Assembly (NCBI GenBank): GCA_964409905.1
Contig: CAYPET010000004.1
Coordinates: forward strand, 1-64,000
Reading direction: 5' to 3'
DNA from: JAGNRR01 sp964409905
GTDB taxonomy: Bacteria; Bacteroidota; Bacteroidia; Chitinophagales; Chitinophagaceae
Length of the DNA: 64,000 nucleotides
Below, piece by piece: positions 1 to 8,846 of this stretch (positions are counted from its first letter, which is position 1; each line of letters begins with the position of its first letter). Made by a program: the position numbers and the translations under genes. The notes below the pieces were generated by a model. It worked only from the letters and a program-made list of their open reading frames with translations. It did not search any database and was not told the origin of the DNA.

Positions 1-267
1 AGTAATGATGTGCAAGAGTATGTTAGTAATTGTCTTGTATCAGGCAAAGCCATTGATAAAGAACAAGAGCATCAATTATATGGCTACTGCAGAGGGAATT
101 GGATGATATATGCTACAATGCCCTACGCCATCAGTGGTGAGATAATGGAGGAAATACAAGATTTGCTTTCAGCCGAAACCAAGCAAGCGATGGACGATTT
201 TATGGATCAGTATCTGATTCCGGACGATTTGCGTGATTTATTAAAAGGGAGGCCTGTATTATTATAA
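1..267 (+). CDS. Unknown protein, C-terminal part only (5'-truncated by window edge)
   Basis: The frame is open from base 1 with no stop, and a GTG at base 10 is only an internal possibility, so the true start probably lies before the window. About 88 C-terminal residues are visible and end in TAA. The sequence is acidic, with a stretch around MDDFMDQYLIPDDLRDLL near the end, and has no signal peptide, membrane segment or motif I recognise. It ends 6 nt before rarA on the same strand, so the two are probably co-transcribed. I do not recognise the family. Confidence 0.6.
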   Translation, partial: SNDVQEYVSNCLVSGKAIDKEQEHQLYGYCRGNWMIYATMPYAISGEIMEEIQDLLSAETKQAMDDFMDQYLIPDDLRDLLKGRPVLL

Positions 268-273
268 ATTGTT

Positions 274-1533
274 ATGAAGCCCCTAGCAGAAAGACAACGC
301 CCACAAACGTTGGCCGATATAATCGGTCAAGAGCATATAACAGGTAAGGATAGTGTACTGGCTAAGGCCATACAAAATAATCAGTTGCATTCCATGATAT
401 TATGGGGTCCGCCCGGTACTGGCAAAACCAGTATAGCCAACGTTATAGCTCAGTCTTTGGATGTGCCTTTCTTTCAGCTGAGTGCTGTTTCGGCTGGGGT
501 AAAAGATGTGCGAGAAATTTTGAAGACGGCCGAAAAATTAGATGCGTGTATTCTTTTTATCGATGAAATTCATCGATTCAATAAAAGCCAGCAAGATGCA
601 TTGCTCCACGCAGTGGAGAAGGGTATCATCGCGCTGATAGGTGCTACAACAGAAAACCCCAGTTTTGAGGTGAATGCAGCATTGCTCAGTCGTTGTCAGG
701 TGTTTGTACTAAAGGCTTTGGGTAAAGATGAGTTGGAGGCGGTATTGGATAAAGCCATTGCTACCGATGAAGAATTACAAAAATTACATATACAACTTGA
801 AGAAACAGAAGCATTATTACGATTGTCAGGCGGGGATGCGCGCAAGCTATTAAACGTGCTTGAACTTGTATTATCGCAAACGGATAATGTCGGAGAAATA
901 AGCATTACGAATGAATTGGTCAGCAAAACTGTTAACCAAAAAATGGCGCTATATGATAAAACAGGTGAGCAACACTATGATATTATTTCGGCATTTATCA
1001 AAAGTATGCGTGGTAGCGATCCAAATGCGGCTGTTTATTATCTGGCCAGAATGATTCAATGTGGCGAAGACGTTAAATTCATCGCGCGCAGAATGATCAT
1101 TTTTGCGAGCGAAGATATTGGCAACGCCAACCCAAATGCGCTACTGCTGGCTAATACCACTTTTGATGCCGTTAGTAAAATAGGTTATCCCGAGGCGCGT
1201 ATCATACTTAGTCAATGCGCGGTTTATCTCGCATCTTCCGTAAAAAGCAATGCCAGTTATCAAGCCATTGAAAAAGCCATAGCAACAGTACGTCAAACCG
1301 GTGATTTGTCTGTGCCATTGCACATACGGAATGCGCCAACAAAACTGATGAAAGACCTGAATTACGGTAAAGGTTATCAGTATGACCACAATGCTGAAAA
1401 AAGTTTTTCAGGCCAGGAGTTGTTGCCGGAAGATATTAGTGGCACAACCTTTTATGAACCCGGAGAGAATACCGCGGAAAGCAAAACGCGCGAAAGACTT
1501 CGCGCGCTTTGGAAAGATAAATACGGTTATTGA
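274..1533 (+). CDS. rarA: Replication-associated recombination protein A (RarA/MgsA AAA+ ATPase)
   Basis: This is a 419-residue AAA+ ATPase of the clamp-loader-like RarA/MgsA/WRNIP1 family, which acts at stalled replication forks. Visible motifs are Walker A GPPGTGKT (residues 45-52), Walker B LFIDEIHRF (D97, E98), a sensor-1 stretch GATTENPSF (about 123-131) and an SR finger near 139-140. The C-terminal half carries the family's helical tetramerisation region, including MIIFASEDIGNANP. Length is typical of the family (about 420-450). The ATG is 6 nt after the upstream gene. Its TGA directly abuts the stop codon of the convergent barrel gene, leaving no intergenic base. Confidence 0.96.
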   Translation: MKPLAERQRPQTLADIIGQEHITGKDSVLAKAIQNNQLHSMILWGPPGTGKTSIANVIAQSLDVPFFQLSAVSAGVKDVREILKTAEKLDACILFIDEIHRFNKSQQDALLHAVEKGIIALIGATTENPSFEVNAALLSRCQVFVLKALGKDELEAVLDKAIATDEELQKLHIQLEETEALLRLSGGDARKLLNVLELVLSQTDNVGEISITNELVSKTVNQKMALYDKTGEQHYDIISAFIKSMRGSDPNAAVYYLARMIQCGEDVKFIARRMIIFASEDIGNANPNALLLANTTFDAVSKIGYPEARIILSQCAVYLASSVKSNASYQAIEKAIATVRQTGDLSVPLHIRNAPTKLMKDLNYGKGYQYDHNAEKSFSGQELLPEDISGTTFYEPGENTAESKTRERLRALWKDKYGY

Positions 1534-2418
1534 TTACAAGCGAATGCCCAATCGAATTGAGGGCAGTCGAATACTTGGTGAGTTAAAACGTGATTCTAAA
1601 TTGATAATGTCATTATTTATTTCTACAATGCGCAGCAAGTCACTTGCCACAGGCAATTCAGTATTGATAAAATCTACAGCTGCACTGGTATTGCTTTGAA
1701 TGCCTTGTGTAATCGGCGATCCTGTAGTTGCATTGATTTTTATACTGCCAATGTTTGAGCTATATTGTAGGCCAAAAAGTAATACATCTAATGAAATTGT
1801 TTTGGTAAGGAAGGTTTGAAAGCCAAGACTCAAACCAATGCTAGCCGTGTTCATTTCTACATTTACATCATAATTATAGAATGTGGCACTTGGGCTGTCA
1901 GTATACAAAAATTTGTTTCCGTAATCATAGGCGCGGTATTTAAAAAACAATCCACTATAAAAGCCACGCGGTGCGTTTCCATAATAAAATCTCACCTCAG
2001 GCATAATGTAATAGCGCGAAACCTCGGCGCCTTCAAGACCAAAATTTCCGCTGGGAAATAGTGCTGAAATGGTATCACCCAAGCCTGGAGCACCACTCAC
2101 CACCTGGTCATATAGTAAATCCAAGTCTAAGAAATCGCCGGAATTCGTTGTTGGTACTTGATATAGCCCATCGACACTAAAAGTGATTTTATCAGTAAGT
2201 ACGCGTTCATAGCCGAGCCCAATTTTCAATGCCGGCAACCCATCCAAACGAATCTTGAAAATACCTTTACTAGGATTGTCATTGCTTCCACCTCCTGGCC
2301 TTAACCAACCGTCGCCATTAAAAACATAGCTAAAAGCACCGCTTCCGTTGTAATCATTCTGGGCAAATGCCGAACACGAAAGAACCAAAAGCGTTACGAT
2401 ACCAAGTATTTTTTTCAT
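1534..2418 (-). CDS. Outer-membrane beta-barrel protein, DUF3575-like (paralogue 1)
   Basis: Predicted secreted barrel of about 294 residues. I chose the ATG at 2418 because it is followed by a clean signal peptide (MKKILGIVTLLVLSCSAFAQ); the longer frame to 2448 adds ten residues before it. The mature part alternates aromatic/hydrophobic strands with loops and holds RYYIMPEVRFYYG and PRGFYSGLFFKYRAY, segments also found in modified form in the next gene. It ends in GIRL rather than the usual terminal Phe. Function unknown; the fold resembles small Bacteroidota outer-membrane barrels. Confidence 0.8.
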   Translation of the reverse strand: MKKILGIVTLLVLSCSAFAQNDYNGSGAFSYVFNGDGWLRPGGGSNDNPSKGIFKIRLDGLPALKIGLGYERVLTDKITFSVDGLYQVPTTNSGDFLDLDLLYDQVVSGAPGLGDTISALFPSGNFGLEGAEVSRYYIMPEVRFYYGNAPRGFYSGLFFKYRAYDYGNKFLYTDSPSATFYNYDVNVEMNTASIGLSLGFQTFLTKTISLDVLLFGLQYSSNIGSIKINATTGSPITQGIQSNTSAAVDFINTELPVASDLLRIVEINNDIINLESRFNSPSIRLPSIRLGIRL

Positions 2419-2489
2419 GATGCTGTAATGTAGCTCCGAAGGTAACAATTCTTTATTAAAAATTACAGCCCAAGCATAAAACCCCTGCG

Positions 2490-3230
2490 TTAGAATTTAT
2501 ATACAAAATTGAGCCCCAGACCGCGTAGGCCTATTGTGCTAAATTGGGTATCCATATTAAATCCGCTGCTATTGACATTGTAATCTAACTTAACCGTAGG
2601 AAAATCTTCTTCAAAATTTTGGAATCGTTGAATGAATTCACTTTGCTCGCTTTGCGATAGTGGTTGGCTGGCATTCCAGTCTAGTTTGAAGACATTTGAA
2701 CCAAAATGCCCTCCGATAATAAATACATCCAACGAAATATTTGAGCTGATATAGACATTCGTACCAATCATCAAGCCTCCTACCATGGCGTTGATATTCC
2801 CCCCAAATACATCTGTTCGAAGATTATTGGCCGCATCGCGATATTGAAATCCAACTTCAAAAGGAGTACGTCGTAGCCTGAAATATGGTGCAATGTAGAA
2901 TCCCCGCATGGCTTCTTTGACATAATAGCGTACTTCGGGAGTGATAGCTAATGATGAATAGCGCACATCAGTAAAGATTACATCAGTATTGTTATTTTGA
3001 TTATCCAGGCTGCCAGCCCCGGCAAGATTAATATTAGGGCGTACCCGCAAACCCATACAGGCCGTAAAGTGTTTGCCAATTATACGCTCGTATTGTAAGG
3101 CGACGTGCCCTAGCAATAATGAGCTTGTATTGATTTTGATGCCATTTTGTGCTTGATGGTTTGAGTCGGCTTGAGCAAAAAGTTTGGTGGATACAAATAC
3201 TGCCAGCAAAAGGGGGATGAATTTTTTCAT
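2490..3230 (-). CDS. Outer-membrane beta-barrel protein, DUF3575-like (paralogue 2)
   Basis: About 246 residues from the ATG at 3230, with signal peptide MKKFIPLLLAVFVSTKLFAQ. The longer frame to 3281 would run into the GH3 gene and past a perfect -7 element (3245-3252), so 3230 is preferred. It shares QYERIIGK, ITPEVRYY and MRGFYIAPYFR with paralogue 1 and ends in NFVYKF, a terminal Phe typical of BAM-assembled barrels. The two genes look like a tandem duplication. Substrate or role is not visible. Confidence 0.82.
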   Translation of the reverse strand: MKKFIPLLLAVFVSTKLFAQADSNHQAQNGIKINTSSLLLGHVALQYERIIGKHFTACMGLRVRPNINLAGAGSLDNQNNNTDVIFTDVRYSSLAITPEVRYYVKEAMRGFYIAPYFRLRRTPFEVGFQYRDAANNLRTDVFGGNINAMVGGLMIGTNVYISSNISLDVFIIGGHFGSNVFKLDWNASQPLSQSEQSEFIQRFQNFEEDFPTVKLDYNVNSSGFNMDTQFSTIGLRGLGLNFVYKF

Positions 3231-3244
3231 GGGAAATTTATCAC

Positions 3245-3252
3245 CAAAGATA
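3245..3252 (-). promoter_or_regulatory. -7 promoter element for the barrel gene 2490-3230
   Basis: On the minus strand this reads TATCTTTG, a perfect TAnnTTTG, 14 nt before the ATG at 3230. It lies inside the 5' extension of the longer frame, which supports the shorter start. No convincing -33 TTTG was found at 19-21 nt. Confidence 0.5.
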
Positions 3253-3261
3253 AAAGCATTT

Positions 3262-6200
3262 TTAACGACTTCTGATACCAAAAGCTTGATAGATATATTG
3301 CTGTGCTTTTTCGCGAATATTAAGCTTTGCCAATTTATTAAAACGCGACGAGGGGAAGGTGCGATTGCTCAGGAAAATGAATTGAATATTATGTGTTGGG
3401 TCAGCCCAAACGCAGGTGCCGGTAAAGCCAGTATGGCCAAAAGTACTTAGCGAACAATTGGTAGCGGTCGGTTGAGAGCGATCGAGTTGCGGCTCGGGTT
3501 TATCAAAGCCTAATGCCCGACGGCTAATAAAGGAATTTTTTGCCGTGAATAATTCTACAGTAGATGCCTCCAAATAACGTTTTCCGTTATAAACGCCTCC
3601 ATTTAATAACATTTGCATCAGAATACTAATGTCTTGTGCTGTAGAAAATAATCCGGCATGACCGCTTACTCCGCCAAACATAGCTGCGCCCATATCGTGA
3701 ACGTAGCCTTGTACTTTTTTATGTCGGAAGTAATCATCCAATTCTGTAGGTGCAATTGGCTTGTTATTCATGATTTGCCTTGGGTTAAATTTGGTATCCA
3801 ACATACCCAAAGGCTGATAGAAGTTTCGGTATACATACTGATCCAGCGACATGCCGGCGACCCGTTCTACAACTTTTTGCAAAAAAATGAAATCCAGGTC
3901 GCTGTATTTGTAACGTCCTAGATTAGTAAGGTCACTATCGTAAATTCGCTTCCACATTGTATCAACCCAATGGCGATTCATGTACAAACCATTGGCCACT
4001 TTAATGCTGTATAAGGCGCTGGGGTTTGTTTGATATATAGTAGGATTTGGGTAGCCGTTTTCGTCAATTGTTTCCTTGTAAAATGGTATCCAGGCATGCA
4101 GGCCAGCCTGATGCAGTAGTAAGTTTTTTATGAGTACGTGCTCTTTATTCGTGCCCCGCGCTTTGGGCAGATAAGTGCCTAGTGTAGCGTCTAAATCTAT
4201 CTTGCCTTGTTCATATAACTTCATTACGGCAATGGTTGTAGCTGCTATTTTGGTGACTGATGCCAAATCATAAATGGTATTAGCCGTTACCGGTACATTA
4301 TTACTATAGGTTAGGTGACCAAAGGATCGATCATAAAAAACCTTGCCGTCCTTTAGCGCCATAATTCTGCAACCCGGAAAGACCTTTTGAGCTATGGCTT
4401 GCTGAATAAGGTCATCTACCTTGTTGATGAATTCTTCTTTTGCGCCTACCGCCATTGGGCTTACACAACATGTGACCATAACTGATGGAGTGGATACGCT
4501 GGGTAATAACACTTCATTGTTTCGTTCGCGATATTTTTTAGCGAGTTCTGAATTGTTATCAAGGGTATATACGCGTTTGCCAGAAGCATCTATTTTTGGT
4601 TCACCTAAAATGTTGGTGGACCGTACAATACCATCCCCGGCTTTATAATGATGATTGCTGCTGATGGGCAGTTTGCCATAGGTACCAAGTTCGCCGTTTA
4701 GTATCTGAATTGCTACTTCTATTGTTTCCGGCTGCTCATCATAACAAACCAAGAAACCCGCATCATTATCAATGTAAGAAATTGCATAGGGATTTCCGAA
4801 TAAAACGGTGATGGCATTTTTGTTGTAACCAAATTCTTTAATTGCCTTCTGCTCTCCAAAATCTAAACCGTAATTCCGCGTGGCATATCGGTTCAAATCA
4901 TGTACACCTATTACAACGGCATCATACTGTTTAAGCTTCTTTTTCAGTGTGTTAATTTCCTGCGCAGTATTGGTAGCGGCAAAATATATATCACCAAATC
5001 GTATTCGATTGAGTGCGCTGGCTAAATCACTGTGCTGTGTGGCACCCACTACAACATATGCTATACGATGATTGGCTTTGTTTTTTATTTTATCCAAAAC
5101 ATTGTAGGGGTCGCTTAGTAGTGTAATGCCTTTTTGAGCAGTTTGAGAACGAATGGCTGCTGTCACTGCATTGATCTCTTCATCAATATCGATGGTCGAA
5201 ATAGGGTTGTACTGACCAAGGCCAGCCCTGAATTTTGCCATCAATATTTTTTTCACGCTCTTTTCAAGTTGCGATAGGGGAATCTCGTTATTGTCAATGG
5301 CTGCTTTAATTCGCCGTATCCCTTGGGCTACATCCTCTGAAAAAAGAAGCACATCATTGCCAGCCTTTAAGGCCAGATAGTCTGCCTCGCCCGCTTTGTA
5401 GTATTTGCTTACGCCCTGCATATTCAGCGCATCGGTAAAAACAAGTCCTCCAAAGGTTAGGTCGCGTTTCAGCAAATCAGTTACCACTTTTTTTGACAGC
5501 GTTGTCGGTAAATGAGCTTGATCTTCCAGTGCAGGAATATTCAGATGGGCAACCATGATGCTTTGTACACCATTTTTTATAAGTTCCTTAAAAGGCTGGA
5601 ATTCGAGTTTTTCTAATTCCTCGCGGGATTTTTTTATGGTGGGCAAATCTTCGTGCGAGTCTACATCTGTATCACCATGGCCAGGGAAGTGTTTCGCACA
5701 AGCCATAATCCCGTTGTCTTGTAAGGCCCTCATGTAGATATTACCTAAGTTGCTTACCAGTTCTTTTTGTTCGCCAAAAGCGCGTGCGTTTATTACCGGA
5801 TTTCGGGGGTTATTATTTACGTCAACAACAGGTGCAAAATTGATATGGACACCCAATCGTTTGCATTGTGCTGCTACAGCTTCACCATATTTTTTCATAA
5901 GCGCAGTATCATTCGCAGCTCCCAAGAACAATTGTTGGGGCAAATCTTGAATTCCGGTGAGACGCATGCCAAGTCCCCATTCAGCATCCATAGCAATGAG
6001 TAATGGGGTTTTGCTGATGCCTTGATAAACATTGGTGAGTTCCGCTTGTTTTTTTGCCGTGCCTTGCATAAAAATCAGTCCACCTATGTGATGATTGCGT
6101 ATCAGAACTTTAATCTCGTTTTCGTTATATTTTTCTGTGCCCGAATAGGCGGCTACCATAAAGAGCTGACCAATTTTTTGCTCTATGGATAGTTTGTTAT

Positions 6201-6315
6201 AGACGCTGTCTACCCAATTTTTATCTGTTTGAGCAAGGCCTATGCCGGGCGCACTACAACAAAGTAGAATCGAAAAGATGAACAGCTTGGTGTACTTTAA
6301 AAAACAGTTGGGCAT
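3262..6315 (-). CDS. GH3 beta-N-acetylhexosaminidase (NagZ-like) fused to a class C beta-lactamase-fold serine hydrolase
   Basis: About 1017 residues from the ATG at 6315, which precedes a hydrophobic signal sequence ending GIGLAQ; the frame is open further upstream to 6402. Residues about 40-560 are a GH3 domain with the NagZ-type signature KHFPGHGDTDVDSH (Asp/His dyad near D219 and H221) and a nucleophile in VFTDALNMQG (D295). Residues about 630-1010 are a beta-lactamase/esterase domain with SVTK (S686, K689), YSD and HTG motifs. Known members with this architecture are exported and linked to peptidoglycan or amino-sugar turnover; the exact substrate is inferred. A weak -7 (TATCATTG) lies just upstream. 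It converges on nothing and is followed by the two barrels. Confidence 0.9.
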   Translation of the reverse strand: MPNCFLKYTKLFIFSILLCCSAPGIGLAQTDKNWVDSVYNKLSIEQKIGQLFMVAAYSGTEKYNENEIKVLIRNHHIGGLIFMQGTAKKQAELTNVYQGISKTPLLIAMDAEWGLGMRLTGIQDLPQQLFLGAANDTALMKKYGEAVAAQCKRLGVHINFAPVVDVNNNPRNPVINARAFGEQKELVSNLGNIYMRALQDNGIMACAKHFPGHGDTDVDSHEDLPTIKKSREELEKLEFQPFKELIKNGVQSIMVAHLNIPALEDQAHLPTTLSKKVVTDLLKRDLTFGGLVFTDALNMQGVSKYYKAGEADYLALKAGNDVLLFSEDVAQGIRRIKAAIDNNEIPLSQLEKSVKKILMAKFRAGLGQYNPISTIDIDEEINAVTAAIRSQTAQKGITLLSDPYNVLDKIKNKANHRIAYVVVGATQHSDLASALNRIRFGDIYFAATNTAQEINTLKKKLKQYDAVVIGVHDLNRYATRNYGLDFGEQKAIKEFGYNKNAITVLFGNPYAISYIDNDAGFLVCYDEQPETIEVAIQILNGELGTYGKLPISSNHHYKAGDGIVRSTNILGEPKIDASGKRVYTLDNNSELAKKYRERNNEVLLPSVSTPSVMVTCCVSPMAVGAKEEFINKVDDLIQQAIAQKVFPGCRIMALKDGKVFYDRSFGHLTYSNNVPVTANTIYDLASVTKIAATTIAVMKLYEQGKIDLDATLGTYLPKARGTNKEHVLIKNLLLHQAGLHAWIPFYKETIDENGYPNPTIYQTNPSALYSIKVANGLYMNRHWVDTMWKRIYDSDLTNLGRYKYSDLDFIFLQKVVERVAGMSLDQYVYRNFYQPLGMLDTKFNPRQIMNNKPIAPTELDDYFRHKKVQGYVHDMGAAMFGGVSGHAGLFSTAQDISILMQMLLNGGVYNGKRYLEASTVELFTAKNSFISRRALGFDKPEPQLDRSQPTATNCSLSTFGHTGFTGTCVWADPTHNIQFIFLSNRTFPSSRFNKLAKLNIREKAQQYIYQAFGIRSR

Positions 6316-6408
6316 TCTTCTACAATGATAAAAGATTGTCGGCCTGTAAAGACTTGGCAAATATTTTTTTAACACTTTATTGTCAACGTTTAAGTTGTAC
6401 ACTTTCGT

Positions 6409-6416
6409 TACATTTA
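6409..6416 (+). promoter_or_regulatory. -7 element, leaderless promoter for 6421-7026
   Basis: TACATTTA (7 of 8 matches to TAnnTTTG) ends exactly 4 nt before the ATG at 6421, so transcription should begin at or near the start codon. No clear -33 element. Confidence 0.4.
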
Positions 6417-6420
6417 CTTC

Positions 6421-7026
6421 ATGAAAAAGTACATTTCTCTTTTTGCGGTTTGTATACTGTTTGTTTCAATGGCAAGTGCCCAAAAAAATAATGCTGAAGC
6501 AAATGGTTATGGTAAAAAGTTAATTACAGTGAGTCCATTTGTTGGATATGCCACTCCAGAGGTTAGCGATTTGGGCATCGGTATCGGCTACGAACATTTC
6601 CTGAATGATTATATCAGTGCAAAGGTGCCTTTTAATTATGGCCTTTCTACTAATATGATTTCTACCGGCATCGGCTTGAAGTTTTACCCAGGGGGGCATA
6701 GTCGTCCTGTAAAGTATGCCGTAGCGCCAACGCTAATGTTTACACGGTCTACGCCTATTCATTATATCTCAGATTTTGATTCCATTAATAACATTTGGTT
6801 TACCCGTGAGGTAGAAAACCCTTTAACACAGGTTGGGTTTATTCTGAATAGCTCATTGAATATCACCATTCAGCGCAATATTTATATTGGTGCTGAAATG
6901 GGTTTAGGCATTAATTATATCAATGATTTCAAGAATGAATTTGTTGGCTGGAATGGACAAACTTCGGTCAATGAATCTGCGAATGTGCTATTTCAGTTTA
7001 CCTTAGCCATGGGATATCGTTTTTAA
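6421..7026 (+). CDS. Small outer-membrane beta-barrel protein
   Basis: A 201-residue protein with signal peptide MKKYISLFAVCILFVSMASAQ, then alternating strands typical of an eight-stranded barrel, ending in MGYRF with a terminal Phe. The segment GIGYEHFLNDYISAKVPFNY recalls the GYER/QYER segment of the two barrels at 1.5-3.2 kb, so all three may share a fold. mtgA follows 4 nt later, so the two are probably co-transcribed. No specific function can be assigned. Confidence 0.8.
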   Translation: MKKYISLFAVCILFVSMASAQKNNAEANGYGKKLITVSPFVGYATPEVSDLGIGIGYEHFLNDYISAKVPFNYGLSTNMISTGIGLKFYPGGHSRPVKYAVAPTLMFTRSTPIHYISDFDSINNIWFTREVENPLTQVGFILNSSLNITIQRNIYIGAEMGLGINYINDFKNEFVGWNGQTSVNESANVLFQFTLAMGYRF

Positions 7027-7030
7027 GGTT

Positions 7031-7723
7031 TTGAAAAATCAAGTTTCGGCAATCTGGAAAAAAATAAGGCGATTAATACTAATCGCTTTTTTATTGCATT
7101 TATTCTATTTATTACTCCTATTGATTGTACATCCGCCCATTACGATTACTATGATTTCTAATTTTATTAGCGGTCAGCCTATTCACTATCAGCCTGTTTC
7201 ATTTGAACGGCAAGGGTATCAAATACATTTGGCAGCCATAGCCGGTGAAGATCAAAAATTTGCGAACCATTTTGGTTTAGACTTTGATGCGATAAAGGGG
7301 GCTTATAAAAAAAACAAAAAAGGAGGTAAGATTCGCGGTGGCAGTACAATCACGCAGCAAACGGCTAAGAACGTTTTCTTTTGGCAAGGTAGAGATTGGA
7401 TACGAAAGGCCCTTGAGGCATATACAAGCATTTTGACAGAAATTGTTTGGGGCAAAAAGAGAATCTTGACGCACTATGCAAATGTGGCCGAAATGGGTGA
7501 AGGTATTTATGGTGTTGAGGCAGCTGCTCAGCATTACTTTGGCAAATCAGCCAAGCATTTATCTGCAGAACAAGCAGCCCTTATTGTAGCTAGTTTACCC
7601 AGCCCCAAAAAAACCAATCCGAACAAAAATACCGGGCGGATTCGATCGAAACAACGATGGATATTACGTCAAATGCGAAATTTAGCTGGTGACAAGCAAG
7701 TGAAAGAACTTTTGGCAAATTAG
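7031..7723 (+). CDS. mtgA: Monofunctional biosynthetic peptidoglycan transglycosylase (GT51)
   Basis: A 230-residue glycosyltransferase 51 protein that polymerises lipid II into glycan strands. An N-terminal membrane anchor lies at about residues 14-33. GT51 motifs in order are GEDQKFANHFGLD (catalytic E73), GGSTITQQTAKN, a basic stretch with KKRILTHYANVAEMG, and GVEAAAQHYFGKSA. Length matches MtgA (about 230-240) and there is no transpeptidase domain. The start is TTG, 4 nt after the barrel gene, which suggests translational coupling. asd follows 24 nt downstream. Confidence 0.94.
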   Translation: MKNQVSAIWKKIRRLILIAFLLHLFYLLLLLIVHPPITITMISNFISGQPIHYQPVSFERQGYQIHLAAIAGEDQKFANHFGLDFDAIKGAYKKNKKGGKIRGGSTITQQTAKNVFFWQGRDWIRKALEAYTSILTEIVWGKKRILTHYANVAEMGEGIYGVEAAAQHYFGKSAKHLSAEQAALIVASLPSPKKTNPNKNTGRIRSKQRWILRQMRNLAGDKQVKELLAN

Positions 7724-7747
7724 ATTTGCCAATTAATATCGTAACAT

Positions 7748-8737
7748 ATGAAAATTGCTGTTGTTGGGGCCACAGGCTTGGTTGGTAGTAAAATATTGCA
7801 GGTGTTGGCTGAGCGTGATTTGCCAATTGATGCAATAATACCGGTCGCATCAGAAAAGTCCATTGGTAAGCAAATCGCGTTTAAAGGGAATCGCTATACC
7901 GTGGTGGGTTATGAAGATGCTATTGCACATAAGCCAGATGTAGCTATATTTTCGGCGGGTGGTGAAACATCGCTCCGTTTAGCACCATTATTTGCTGCGG
8001 CGGGTATCCGAGTGGTGGATAATTCCTCAGCATGGCGCATGCACCCCGATCATAAGCTAATTGTCCCTGAGATTAATGGGAATACCCTAACGGATAAAGA
8101 TTTTATCATTGCCAACCCCAATTGCTCTACTATTCAGATGGTGATGGTATTGAAACCCCTTCATGATCTTTTTCGGGTAAATAGAGTTGTGGTATCTACC
8201 TATCAATCGGTTACGGGGTCAGGTGTCAAGGCTGTAAAACAACTAGAGAATGAACGGGCCGGAATAGCGGGCGAAAAAGCCTATGCCCATACCATAGATT
8301 TAAACCTTATTCCACAAATTGACGTTTTCGTAGAGAATGGCTATACCAAAGAGGAAATGAAAATGATATTAGAAACAAAAAAAATAATGGGCGATGATAC
8401 GATAAGGGTTACAGCCACTGCCGTACGCATACCAGTAATGGGTGGCCACAGTGAATCATTGAATATTGAATTTGAAAAACCGTGCACCTTGGATGAAGTA
8501 AGACATGCGTTAACCGCATTTGAAGGTGTGGTACTTCAGGATGAACCAGCTGCGGCATTGTATCCCATGCCATTAGCAGCACACGATAAGGATGCCGTTT
8601 TTGTGGGTCGTATCCGCTACGATGAGTCACAGCCTAATACTATCAACTGCTGGGTTGTAGCTGATAATTTGCGAAAGGGAGCTGCAACTAACGCTGTTCA
8701 AATTGTAGAATACCTAAAAAGTCAACAGTTTATATAG
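7748..8737 (+). CDS. asd: Aspartate-semialdehyde dehydrogenase
   Basis: A 329-residue NADP-dependent enzyme converting aspartyl phosphate to aspartate semialdehyde, feeding lysine, diaminopimelate, threonine and methionine synthesis. The N-terminal Rossmann motif is GATGLVGSKIL (7-17). The active-site Cys is in NPNCSTIQ (C126) and the active-site His in MGGHSESLN (H234). ATG start; TAG stop, showing that amber is used as a genuine terminator here. It follows mtgA closely and may be in the same operon. Confidence 0.96.
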   Translation: MKIAVVGATGLVGSKILQVLAERDLPIDAIIPVASEKSIGKQIAFKGNRYTVVGYEDAIAHKPDVAIFSAGGETSLRLAPLFAAAGIRVVDNSSAWRMHPDHKLIVPEINGNTLTDKDFIIANPNCSTIQMVMVLKPLHDLFRVNRVVVSTYQSVTGSGVKAVKQLENERAGIAGEKAYAHTIDLNLIPQIDVFVENGYTKEEMKMILETKKIMGDDTIRVTATAVRIPVMGGHSESLNIEFEKPCTLDEVRHALTAFEGVVLQDEPAAALYPMPLAAHDKDAVFVGRIRYDESQPNTINCWVVADNLRKGAATNAVQIVEYLKSQQFI

Positions 8738-8810
8738 GATTAATATCATCTTGTTGTCAGAACTTGAGATATACCTGATGTTTTAGGGTGTAATGCCTCA
8801 ATAAAACCAT

Positions 8811-8818
8811 TAAATTTG
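8811..8818 (+). promoter_or_regulatory. -7 promoter element for the HmuY-like gene
   Basis: TAAATTTG, a perfect TAnnTTTG, 28 nt before the ATG at 8847. It lies in the 109-nt gap after asd. No clear -33 TTTG at the expected distance. Confidence 0.5.
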
Positions 8819-8846
8819 CCCCTCTTAATAAATTTAAAATATAGAA

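Noticed and set aside
1382..1699. 105-codon plus-strand frame overlapping the rarA end and the next gene
   Set aside because: Lies out of frame inside rarA and antisense to the barrel gene; no motif and no promoter.
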